Shown piece after piece: positions 10,151 to 20,756 of a stretch of 64,000 nt of DNA. Origin of the DNA: Orthonyx spaldingii (taxonomy: Eukaryota; Chordata; Aves; Passeriformes; Orthonychidae); the NCBI GenBank assembly GCA_013397795.1, contig VZTJ01000753.1, positions 62,001-126,000 on the forward strand. Reading direction: 5' to 3'. The notes beneath the pieces are model-generated. The model made no database searches. It was not told the DNA's origin and worked only from the letters and a program-made list of their open reading frames with translations. A program made the position numbers and the translations under genes. Numbering within the stretch: position 1 is the stretch's first letter; every line of letters starts with the position of its first letter.

Positions 10151-13100
10151 ACACTTTAATGAGACATGGGATGTAAATAAATAAGGTTTGAACATCTGAG
10201 CCCTTTCCCCATAACTCTCTGAAATAGCAATGAATTGACAGAAGACTTAGGGAAAAAACAGGCTATATACCAAAGCAAGTTTGTTCTTGCTGTGTCTGTG
10301 AAACTCAAGAGGTAGGTGTCAGTCATCACAGATCACCTATTAACTTCTCTGAAACCTAATTTTTCCCCAATTTTTGCTGCTATTTTTAATTGATGTAATA
10401 ACATATTTTTGGCCAGTGCAATACAAAGGGATACAAGGAGAGTTACTCGTGAAGTTCACATCTATGGGCCAGGTGCTGCAGTCTGCACTGATAATGGTTT
10501 GTCTGGTGGGTAAACTGCTTATTTGGGCATTTCAGTGCACATGAGACAATTCCTTCAGCAGAAACAAGTGGTAAGTGAGGCTCAAATGCTTTGATTTTAT
10601 TTCAGATTTTTTTCTATGCTAGCTGTCCTTATGAAAAGCCTATGTTGGCACATTAAGCTACAGGACATGGGTGTTTTTTAAGCCCCAAGGTTTGGTTCAG
10701 CATGATTTGTTTCCAGTAATATTTAAAAGCTGCAATGCTATCAAGTGAGTGGGTAACAATTTTAAAGGGGAAGAAGAGTCTCTGAAACACCAGATAAAGC
10801 CAGTAAACATTGCTAAGTGGCACCACCTGTTGTTCTTTGCCATTTTGTCTTTCTAATCACGTCCCAAATTCTGCACCTTTTACTACTGTGAGTGTTCATG
10901 TCGACATTAGCAGGAATTTCCCCAGGAGGGAGGCAAGAAGTAATCAGCTCTCCATGACAAACCACCCATTCCACCATTTCTGAACTGCTTGAAACCTTTG
11001 GCCATAACCCCCATCTGCTCTGACTTGTTCTGCCCTACTAACACATTTATGGCTGTCAATAGAGATGACAGCATGTGACACAGTTCCTGTGTAAATCTCA
11101 CCAAAATTAGGAGAGAACACACTCTCTTCTCTTATTTGAGCAAAGATCTTTTTTTTTCTTATGTAGGGAAAGTGGTCTGTTTATCTTAATCTTTTGGTGA
11201 TTATAAGAAAGGCATTCCAGAATATGGTGTACAAGAGAAATGTCAAAATGCTTCACCCCTGTTTAAAGTACTGACTGATTGCTACTTTCTCCTTGGGCAG
11301 CAGAAGGCAAAGTTAAAATAGTCAGTGCACAATGGCTATGACAACACTCCTGTTCTCTACATCCTCCAGTAGCTCTTACTACAGTCTTCCTCCTTATTTA
11401 CAAATACCCCTTTCAACAGCACTGACTTTGAAATTGATGGGAAGGATGGTTTGGTGATTAAAACACTATAGTAGGACTTGGAAAACTATCCTTTAATTTC
11501 CAGCTCCAGAGTGTTCACAGGTATGTTAATTAATTTTCTGGTGTCTTAATTTGTTCTCTGTAAAAGAGGATGATAACACTCATCTACTCTGCTCTAGCTG
11601 GTGCATCATTTTGGGCAGATACCCGCAGAAGACAGTCTTGAAATGTGCAGTGGTTACTGTGAAGGAACTGGGATCCCAAATGGAGTTGCCTGTGTAGTGT
11701 AGGATTCGTAGTGTGACAAGAAGAATTTATGAACTAGACTAGTTGTTTAATCATGGATAGCAGCTGAATGACGCAGTAGTCATACATTTGATAGTCCCTT
11801 CATTGCAGCTGTCTTGTGAGGGTGATATAAGCATTTATTTTTTACAGACTGTGAAAGTTATTATTAAAAACCAGCTCACTAACGCTCCATAAACCTGCAA
11901 CGATAGAAAATTGATGTTTGCCTATATAAACATATTAATTTTCACTGATTGCTAAATGATTTGTTCAATTGCCCAAGATTCATGACAACTAAGATTCCTC
12001 ATCTGTAAGGATAAAATTATGTTTATGTAATTGACTATATAGACTGTTCACCGAAACTGTGGAGAAAATTCGGCAATTTTGTATGTCTTTGAACTGTCAG
12101 GAGAAACAGCTTGTTCTATTTCACAGGTGTTATGGTCTTGAAAATCACAAAGCAACTTCATTTTAAACTGGCTAAAACCTGAATGGAAATTGTTGTTTTG
12201 ACTAATGTCTGTCTCATGCAGAGAATTATAAAGGGAAAAACACAGAATATAAAAAGACCAGTACGTGCCACATCTAACTACTTAAATACTCTGCTGGTAC
12301 ACAGAAAAACAAAATTCCTTTTGAAGAAAGCTATTATTCATTTTTCCAATTACTAAAGCATATGTTTCTGCACACACTTGTTTGTATGTTTGGTTTTCAT
12401 ATTTATAGAAATGAGTCACAGCATATGAAGCAATTACATGATCAACACTTCCCAAAAGGTGAGCAAGAAACAGTCACATGGCCTCATGTACTTACATAAA
12501 GTACTACTTGTAATTCCTTTTGGGTAAATGTATCTCCTGTACTCCTAAAAGTCCAGGGAATTGTGTAAAACATACAGAGGTCTGAAAACCTCATCTTGCC
12601 ATCACTGGTAGTTGGCCATGATTTGGCAATCAAATTCTAGCTCATCAGAGAGGAGAAAGAATAGCTTTCTCTTAAGACTAAGGTTGTGGACACCTGAAAG
12701 TGTGCCCAGAGAGGCAGATTTACCTTAGGTCTTCCTTCAAGAGATTCTTTAGCTTGGATAGAGTGACCTGACCCCTTCCTAGCGCAGCTACGCCATGCTG
12801 GTGTGTGTGTTTTGCTGGACGGATACCCAGTACTCTGCTAATGGAAGCAGAGCAGATCTTGCAAAACTAGGACCAAAAAAACCCCCAAAAAACATGACAG
12901 CAGCCCTTGGAGGAGACACTCTCATTCCTGGGATGGGAGAGTAGGAAGAGAATTAGGGCAGATTGCCTTGCACCACTGCATTTCCCTGTGGTAGACTGTG
13001 GTGTAGTTGAAGCACTGAGCTTTAGTAAGAGATTTTCAGAACGGCAGGACTAACTAATGATTTGTGTGGCTCATTCTCTTGTATGAATTGTGGGTTACCT

Positions 13101-14186
13101 TTATGGATCCTCTGTTTAGGGCTGGTTTTGATTAATCTTTCATGAGTGTTTTTTCCTAGTCTTCTGCCAACTCATCTGGGACAGCGTCATACATACATCA
13201 GCCAAGGTTTCTGCTCCCCTTACTGAGCTGATCAGCCTCAGGAGATCTGACTCAAACTTGAACTCTGGGAATCTGTGGCAGAACATCATTGTAACATGGA
13301 AATAATGGTTAGAAGAGACTTCTAGAGCTGTCTTATGCTTTCAAGGTCCAAAAATGTAATTCAACTTCTTAATATTAATTGTTAATTATTAATCCCTAAT
13401 AACTGAGAAATTTAAAGGACCTTCTGGATGCCACAGCTAAGTTTAAGTCTCAGGCTCAGTGCTGTAAAAACAAATAAAGTACTGATTTCAAACAAAATTA
13501 CACTGACTTTTCTCCTTTGTTCAGACAGAGACAATGCCTCATAAAATATTTTTTTTGCCCCAGAACTTTCACATTTCCATTGGAACATGAATTCTTCTTT
13601 TTGATCCCTGAGTCACTCTTCTGAAACCTTATCACTGGTGCCTTCAGCAGCACACCTTATCCTCTTTTCATACTCGTTAGATGCTCTTTCTAGGAAGTGT
13701 GTCTTCTGCGGAGAATAAGAAATGTAAACAACCTCCTACACAGACCCTTGGAATGGCCAAGGAATTCCTGTTTTCACAGTACTTTCATAAATCATGCTGT
13801 TCTCATGACTCTTAAAACACTTCTGCTTAATTTTATCTCCACAAGAACACTTGTGATGATGAACTGTATTTCTCATATCCCTGGTCTCTGCTGCATCTCC
13901 AGCTAATATACCTATTTGTAAGGCATGGGACAGACACATGTTTCCATTCTTTAATGAAAGCTGAAAAATGGCCCACGATTTTTAGCACAAAAACATTGGA
14001 GATGCAGTTTTATGGTTACAACAAAGCCAGCTCTGTGTTGGAGAGAAGTGACTGCTCAGGAAGCTTTATCTTAACTGTTTCTCCCCAACTTTTGTCATAA
14101 GTTTGTGCAATTTCAAGAGCATTTCAAATGTTAATTTGACGTGAAAGAGACACAGCTATTATTTCACCATTATTTCACTATTATTT

Positions 14187-14445
14187 GATCCAGTGATAGG
14201 AAATGTGGGAATGGTTCAAAGCTGTACCAGAGAAGGTTCAGACTGGACACCAGGAAGCATTTCTTTCCCAAGAGGGTGGTCAAACACTGGAACAGGCTTC
14301 CCAGAGAGGTGGTTGGTGCCCCAAGCCCATCATTGTTTAAGAGGCATTTGAAGAATGTTTTAGTAATATGTTTTAACTTTTGGTCAGCTCTGAATTGATC
14401 AGGCAGTTGGACTGGATGATCACTGTAGGTCCCTACCAGCTGAAT
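14187..14445 (+). mobile_element. CR1 LINE 3' end
   Basis: The sequence contains AGAAGGTTCAGACTGGACAC, AAGAGGGTGGTCAAACACTG, GAACAGGCTTCCCAGAGAGG and GGACTGGATGATCACTGTAG. All are characteristic of the CR1 3' untranslated region, in the right order. It is 5'-truncated and antisense to SPATA7. Its 3' terminus runs straight into the ATTCT microsatellite, which corresponds to the CR1 tail repeat. Confidence 0.93.
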
Positions 14446-14550
14446 ATTCTATTCTATTCTATTCTATTCTATTCTATTCTATTCTATTCTATTCTATTCT
14501 ATTCTATTCTATTCTATTCTATTCTATTCTATTCTATTCTATTCTATTCT
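14446..14550 (+). repeat. (ATTCT)21 microsatellite
   Basis: There are twenty-one perfect copies of ATTCT with no interruption (105 bp). They begin at the exact 3' end of a CR1 element whose tail normally carries ATTCT or ATTCTATG repeats. The long frame across it encodes a repeating ILFYS pentapeptide and is an artefact. Confidence 0.98.
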
Positions 14551-15098
14551 CACAAATTGATGAAAGCCAGCATTTGCTATTCTTTATAAACCATATTTAA
14601 AGGTCATTAGGAGAATTATTTTTGTGAAACAAAATCAGCTAATTCAATGGCACTCCTACCCACTGCAACATTAGTAACTTATGAAATCTAAAAGAGAAGA
14701 AAGCCCCATGAAGTGACAAATTTACAACATTGTCCTTCTAAAGCTTAGAACTGAAAATCCAAGATTTGCCTGAACACATTCAGGAGAAAGTCCTATACAC
14801 TGCGCATCTCACACTTTGCCTGTACAGTTCTTAATCTGCAGTGCAACACTACAAACAGCTTGTGAAATAGTGCAATTTATTTATAGGAAACTATAGCAAA
14901 TTCTTTAGTGTTTTATCTACAATGCATTTATTCTTTAAAATGAAACAAAGCATTGCACTGTGTGTTTCATTCTGGCTTCTCAGGACTAAACTTTATAGCT
15001 GTTTGGGTTTTTCTCTTTAATTTTATAGGTCTTTGTATGTCTCCATCACTACCAAGTGACCTGAATTTTCTTTTCAGCCTACCACTGAAACATGTGGT

Positions 15099-15154
15099 AT
15101 CCAACACAGATCACACATTTGGAAAAATCCAACACAGTTCACACATTTGGAAAA
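15099..15154. repeat. 28-bp tandem duplication
   Basis: Two adjacent 28-bp copies begin ATCCAACACAG and end ACACATTTGGAAAA. They differ at a single base (CAGATC versus CAGTTC). Confidence 0.95.
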
Positions 15155-17284
15155 CAAGGTTATACCTAACTGAGTGTATGTATTGAGAACAGATAAGAAA
15201 ATACATGGCTTCAGAGCGTGTACCTGTCAAAGTTCTAATAAATGTCAAGATTTTAAAAGCATTCCACATTTAGTAACTAGCAAAAGCAATAGTGGGAGAC
15301 GGTTGTGGGAGAAAATTGTACGTGAAAAGAAGAAAACGCTGTAATTTTGTATTAAGCAGAAAGTTAGTTTTGTCCTCCTATTATTCTAGAAGGCTGGCAA
15401 AACAGACTTAATTTATTTTGTTTATGCAAATAATAAAAGCCTATTTTTGTAGGCATAAAGTCATTTTATATTGCTCAAATGATTTGCACATCAACCCCAA
15501 CAGCAGCAGCTGTACCTCCATTGTGATACTGCCCTACTTAACACTTCAGGACACAGAAGTTCTGATGCACATTTTCATGGTGACTTCTAAATTTTGAGTT
15601 TTATTCCTTGAGGAATAAAATTTCTTATGCCAAGGAAGACATTTCTGGAGCTACCCTGTCAGAAAAAGGACTTAGCTCATATATAGTATCTTTTAGTGAA
15701 AATAAATATTAAATGACACAAGTGATTTGCATTTCCCCAATGGACTACTGACAAAAAGTATATTGGGTCCTCACTTTCTCTGACTGGGAGTATCATGTTA
15801 TGGCTTCTATGACCACCAGGCACCTTGCACTCTGTGTGGGCTTCTAAATTAACAAAAACAGCACAAACCAGTTCAGTTCTGCATATCTCTTTAAAATGAA
15901 TACCTTCCTAAGAAAGCATTTTAAGAAACACAGATAATGTTTCCCTCTGATACACCATCTAGGAACACTTGTTATTGTGGTAAACCCAGCTGAAAAAACT
16001 CAATGTCCTCTTGATATTTGTAAGGAGGTGAGATTCTACTCCTCATGCCCTTCTGTGTCAGAATTCTCTCTCTGTCAAACTAATGGTCTCAGAAAACTTT
16101 CCGTGGCATTTCTTTCTATTACTAGAGCGCTGTTTAATCACTATGAAAGTGATTAATACCAAATAATGATCTTAAAATTATTATGTAAAAGACAGCACTG
16201 AAAAAAAGGAAAACACTGTTGAGCATGAGGAGTTAAAAAACAAAGTTACAGGAATTTTGATTGTAATGTGTTATGATCTTGAACTTGTTCTCTTGCTCTT
16301 TTCTAATGAGGATCTCATACGATACATTTTTCTGGCTCTTTGTGGGCAAGGGCTATGTTTGCCCTCTTGACTTGTATGTATCTTGCTGGAACAACTGCAT
16401 CCCACCATTGCCTCCAAGCTATCTTTGCTTCCGAGTGTGTTATGCCCTGCTCAGAGCAACAACCCCCTGCAGGTCTCAGACACCTGGTTCCCACTAGGCA
16501 TGCACTGTGGAAAAAACAGGAGCTTCCATTTTCCCAGCTTTCAAAATCTCATTTTAAAACAGGAGGTTTCTGTGTAGGAAGGGTGTGTGCTGCCTTGCAT
16601 GTAACTATCAGAGAGAGAGAAGATAGAATAGAGGTAAGAAGAATATGCCTCACAGTCTGGTAAATAAGGGAAACCAAACACATCCCAAAGTGAATGCTAT
16701 GTTTCCAGGGAAAGGGATGAACGAGTTCTTTTTCATCAATCTTCCTTCCTTTCAAAAAGGGAAGGGCAGGAGAGACTCTGCCTAGACACTGAGTCCTGCA
16801 GGCTTCAGCCAAGAGGTGGCGTTAAGGTGCAGTGCAAAGTTCTCTTACCAAACCCCCATTTATTCCTCAAAACCTGTTTCAGCGGTAGTGTGCCCGATGC
16901 CCAGAGACACACGGAGCCGTTAAGGAAATGAAAAATACAGTGTGGAATAGCAAGGAATTCAAAGGGTCAGTGGCCTGAATTTGGAGTGGAAAACTAAAGC
17001 AATCTATCCTCCCAACAACATTGCTTGCAGTAGGTGCATCAGCGAGTCCCACGCTCTGCAGGTTAGCTTGGATCTGTGTGAACAGGAACCAAGTGCTGGA
17101 TACAGCTGTTAAGGTAGATGCTAGATTAGATAATAGATACTATTATCTTAACCCTGATGATGCATATTTTCTGCACATACATGCCTTTTCAGAACACCTT
17201 CATCATAAAAGAAGACAAGTGCTTCCAAAGCAAACAAATGGAGGCAGACCTACTTTCAAAACAAACCGAAATAAAACTACTCAC

Positions 17285-17332
17285 ATTTAACACTGGTATG
17301 CAAACTCTTTGGTGCAGATGAATCAACAGCAG
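17285..17332 (-). CDS. SPATA7: SPATA7 exon 4 (48-bp micro-exon)
   Basis: This very short exon was found by phase and similarity, not by open-frame length. On the minus strand it reads AVDSSAPKSLHTSVK, matching human AVDCSVPVSVSTSIK. The acceptor is TTAATACAG and the donor T|GTGAGT. Entry is phase 1: G from exon 3 plus CT makes alanine. Exit is phase 1: the final T joins AC of exon 5 to make tyrosine, giving the KYKDQQ junction, like human KYADQQ. Its length is a multiple of three, so skipping it would not shift the frame. It is isolated, with a 12-kb intron on its 3' side. A gene finder relying on long frames would probably miss it. Confidence 0.92.
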
Positions 17333-18625
17333 CTGTATTAACAAAAAGTAGGTTCAATCCAATGAAACACTAACATCACAAATAACCGTATCAAAATGGG
17401 TAGAGATGAAACTGATAATCCTAAGGTGTTGAATTCCCTGTGGGAATATAGTACTAGACTGCATAGTACTAGCATTACTAATAATGCAGATCTACTGACT
17501 ACTAAATCCTAATTTTTCCCTACTGATGAACAGCATTTTCTGCTATTGAGTTGGACCAACTACAAGTACAGCTGCAATGATACTATTTGAGGATTTGACC
17601 CGTTGTCTCTATCTGCATAAAAGCATAAGGTAAGTGCCTCTTCAGTGCTGTTACTGGTTCAGTATCAAATCTGGACCTGATTTTTGTGGCTTTCACCCAT
17701 GTCTACTTAGGTATAGAAATTAGAGCCAGTACAGCTACATTTATTAACCTTAATTTTAATTTACAATTTAAGAAAAGCTGTGCTAATTTTTTATTGGCAT
17801 TTACTGCTACCCAGAAAGTTTATATTTCATGGATGAGTAGTGCAGCTGCTATCAGAGAGGGGAAACTGCCAACTGATGCTCCAAGACTGTGATTCAAGAT
17901 GTCCTCAGGCTCAAGGTCATCGGATTTTCATCATCTTCGTAGCAAAACGAGCTATTTCATTACACAATTACAGACAGTTTTGCACACCACATTTTCTGTT
18001 ATTTGGTCATTTGGTTTTCATTGTAAAATATTAAACAGAGTAAGCTTTGAGAAATCAAGTATTCCTCAGCCTTCATTAAGTCCTGTGTCCATACAGGAGA
18101 TGTTAAGGATGGTAATGGAGCTCTATGTCAGATTGCATATCCCTGGATCTAAGTGAGGTATATGAGGAAATACAGTTTTTGACTACAGAGCGAAAAGCAA
18201 TCTCCCAGAAGCTCAATATTCCAGTTGCATTTGAAGGACACTGAATTCATTTCCATCTTTTACTTTTGTGATTGCTGCCAAATGTCAAAGCAAATTGTAG
18301 TTTGTACAAGTGCTCCAAAGTTTTGGACATGCGGGGCTCACCACTTTCTGGAGCGAGGCCAGATTGTAGTTTAAAAAGCAGATGAATTTCAAAAATACTG
18401 GAGATTATTTGTCAGGATACTGGAGAAGGCCTTTGGACAACCCTGACCAGATTTTTCTGAGGCACAAAATTCTATAATCTCCTGTAAAGCTGTACAGAAC
18501 AGGTGACAAATCAACATTTCACAGCATCAGGTAAGAACAGAAGAGAACCTTGATATCCTGGCAATATTGCAGTCTTTGATATGTATGCAGAAGTTATCTC
18601 TACAAGGAAAACCTGTGTGAACGAT

Positions 18626-19034
18626 TGTGGTAGTGTGCAGACCACCGGGGACATCCTGCTGGCCTGGCCACTCACCGCTCTGCATTCTACCTATCCCTCC
18701 CCTGTTCACCCAGGACTGGCCAGCTGTCACGGGCCCATTATTTGCCTATTGGCTTGCCTCTCGCCTTGCCCACCACGGACAGAGGGCATAAAGGACCTAG
18801 GCGAGAGGGGGGCTGGGCTAGATCTGCCACGTTCTCCACCACACATCTTGTCATCCGCTTTCCCTCCGTGAGGGAGAATAAAGGGACGCTGATAAAACGC
18901 AACTTGTGAGTCTGTCTGTACCTGCTAGCAGCAGCCGCCTCCCGGCCCAGGATCGGAGCCCCCGGAGTAAGGGGGCTACTGAGGGCGGGGTTCGGCGGCC
19001 TGGAGGAGCCCATAGAGGAAACAGAAAAGCTACA
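18626..19034 (+). mobile_element. Solo LTR of an endogenous retrovirus, 6-bp TSD
   Basis: This is a 409-bp element starting TGTGGTAG and ending AGCTACA (TG...CA termini). It is flanked by the perfect 6-bp direct repeat AACGAT at 18620-18625 and 19035-19040. A six-base duplication is typical of class II (ERVK, alpha- or beta-retrovirus-like) integrases. Inside are a TATA-like CATAAAGG (18787-18794) and a polyadenylation signal AATAAA (18877-18882), in U3-R-U5 order on the plus strand. It is far more GC- and CpG-rich than its surroundings. No primer-binding site, polypurine tract or internal genes are present, so this is the product of LTR-LTR recombination. It is antisense to SPATA7. Confidence 0.88.
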
Positions 19035-19571
19035 AACGATGAAGCACTATAATAAGTAAAACAAGTGTTTTAAGATTAAAGGTTCCAAATCTGACTTTTG
19101 AGAACTCTAAGTTCAGATTGTGAAACACCTAGGAATTAGAAATTTTAGCCACTGGAAATTTTGATTAACACCTACTGTGAGAAGCTCTTGCCGGATTGAC
19201 TGAATTCTGGTGCAGAGGAGCAGGACTGACATTTGAGAAAAAAAAAAAAAATTGAAGCCTGCTTGAGAACAAAGCATTTGGCTTCTTTTATGCTAAGAAT
19301 ATCTTTTGTGTATTTTCCTCTGAGCTGCAAGAACGTAATTGACAAAAAGACTGCAAAACACCTCTGTTACTTTCCTTTTATTTTGTGACCTTCTCTCCCT
19401 CATTTAGACTTCACCAGTTGAGAATAAAATTTCAGTTATATATGGCAGTATTTGCTGCTCTTAATTAGTCCTGATGCTTCTGTAAGTCCTGATGCTTTCT
19501 ATAAGCAAAGCTCTAGGATGTGAATTCTACAGTTCCTAGAGTTCACTGTTTCTGTGACATAAGCCATGAAA

Positions 19572-19619
19572 AATTAAAAGTCACTTAAATACAAAATAAT
19601 TAAAAGTCACTTAAATACA
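19572..19619. repeat. 26-bp tandem duplication
   Basis: AATTAAAAGTCACTTAAATA recurs with a period of 26 bp (19572 and 19598). The copies match perfectly for 22 bases. Confidence 0.95.
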
Positions 19620-20663
19620 CAGCAGCAATCCAGCCTCCAGCTCCCACTATGAGTGGGATGGTCATGAACTGTAGCATGGTGGAGGTCATGAAACTTTCAA
19701 AGAGTGATTCTGATACCACAATGAAAAGATGCACTGTATTTGAGCAAGGTAGCTTAAGATAAAGCATTTGGCACTGTAAATTGACAAAAGGGTTGGTCTC
19801 CTGGCATAAAAACCACAGCAGCAATCTCATCTATTGTTCAACAGCTCTGTGTTATTACAAAGCTTACTGCATGTGATCAGTGAATTTTTTGGTCAGAAAG
19901 CCTTTGGAACCCAAGGGCTGGAAGGCTTGCAGGAACATAATTACAGCTATGGTCATTCAACTCTACCTGTTTCATCTGCACCTGAAGCACCTGGAAGTTT
20001 ACACAGCTCCAGACAATTGACAGAGGACATTTTTTTTAATTCCACATTTTCTTCCTAGTGGTTTGTGGCTATTGCGGGAAGGAGAGCATTTGAAGTGCCC
20101 TCAGGAACATGACTAGGTGTGGTTAATGGAACTTCCCTCTAGGTTACTTAGGACTGATACTGTAACTTTCTAAACATCAAAAGCTGCAACCTCACTGTTA
20201 CTCTTCAGTGGTTTCTCCCAATTAAGGAAATACCTGCTCCAGTTCTCATTTTACCTTTCCTGTTAGTCAACTGTCATATCCCCCTAAACAGAAACTATGA
20301 GTAAATATGGGTGCATAACATGGGGGAATTAGATAATATTCCTGTTCCTAACATGAACTTGTCATTTTGTGGAACAGTTTGACTCCATAGACTTCACATC
20401 TTTCAACAGTCGGGATTCTCCCAAGCTTCTGCCAAGACAAGGTTACAGTTCCAATGGAGTGTTCTACATATCTCTTAGGGCACACCATTTTATGTCTCAC
20501 TTTTAAATCCTCCTACGCCTGTTGAGTTAGTGACAGGGAGAGGGCGGAAAGAAAGGGGAAGAAATTCAGCAGCCAGCCAAAAATAGGGGCAACCAACATA
20601 CCCTTGACTCTGATTTCACCTTTTACCTATATAGATATTCTCATAGTTAAGGACTGTACACAC

Positions 20664-20756
20664 CTTCAGCAGACATCAATTTCTTGAAATGAGCAGCCAT
20701 GTGGTCTTGAATGATGTACTGGTTTACGAGCTTGCAGGAAGGTCCAGGAGAAAAAG
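20664..20756 (-). CDS. SPATA7: SPATA7 exon 3
   Basis: This 93-bp exon encodes about 31 residues including CKLVNQYIIQDHMAAHF and KKLMSAE. It aligns with human LSTLQLVKNHMAVHYNKILSAK. The acceptor has a good pyrimidine tract (TTTTTTCCCTCTTGCAG) and the donor is GAAG|GTGTGT. It enters and leaves in phase 1, so skipping it would keep the frame; alternative omission of an equivalent exon is known for human SPATA7. The junction codon with exon 2 is C|CT (proline), giving KSSPFSPGP across the splice. It lies 3.9 kb downstream of exon 2 and 3.3 kb upstream of exon 4. Confidence 0.93.

Larger units (their letters stand above)
5234..17284. other. SPATA7 intron 4 (12 kb)
   Basis: This is the largest intron in the window. 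It holds a CR1 3' end at 5787-5956, a 26-bp palindrome at 6043-6068, a CpG-rich repeat patch at 7365-7500, an old CR1-like remnant near 9955-10150, a CR1 3' end at 14187-14445 with an expanded ATTCT tail, and a 28-bp tandem duplication at 15099-15154. The rest is unremarkable AT-rich DNA. None of the open frames in it is convincing. Confidence 0.8.
17333..20663. other. SPATA7 intron 3
   Basis: This 3.3-kb intron contains a solo LTR (18626-19034), a 14-base A run at 19238-19251 and a 26-bp tandem duplication (19572-19619). No exon-like segments are recognised. Confidence 0.8.

Noticed and set aside
14380..14589. 69-residue frame with an ILFYS repeat
   Set aside because: It is a translation of the ATTCT microsatellite and a CR1 tail.
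16135..16155. 8-bp inverted repeat TAATCACT/AGTGATTA
   Set aside because: Short and AT-rich; expected by chance in a window of this size.
18527..19013. Frames of 67-96 residues near 18.5-19.0 kb
   Set aside because: They lie in a GC-rich solo LTR, which is noncoding; GC content lowers stop frequency.
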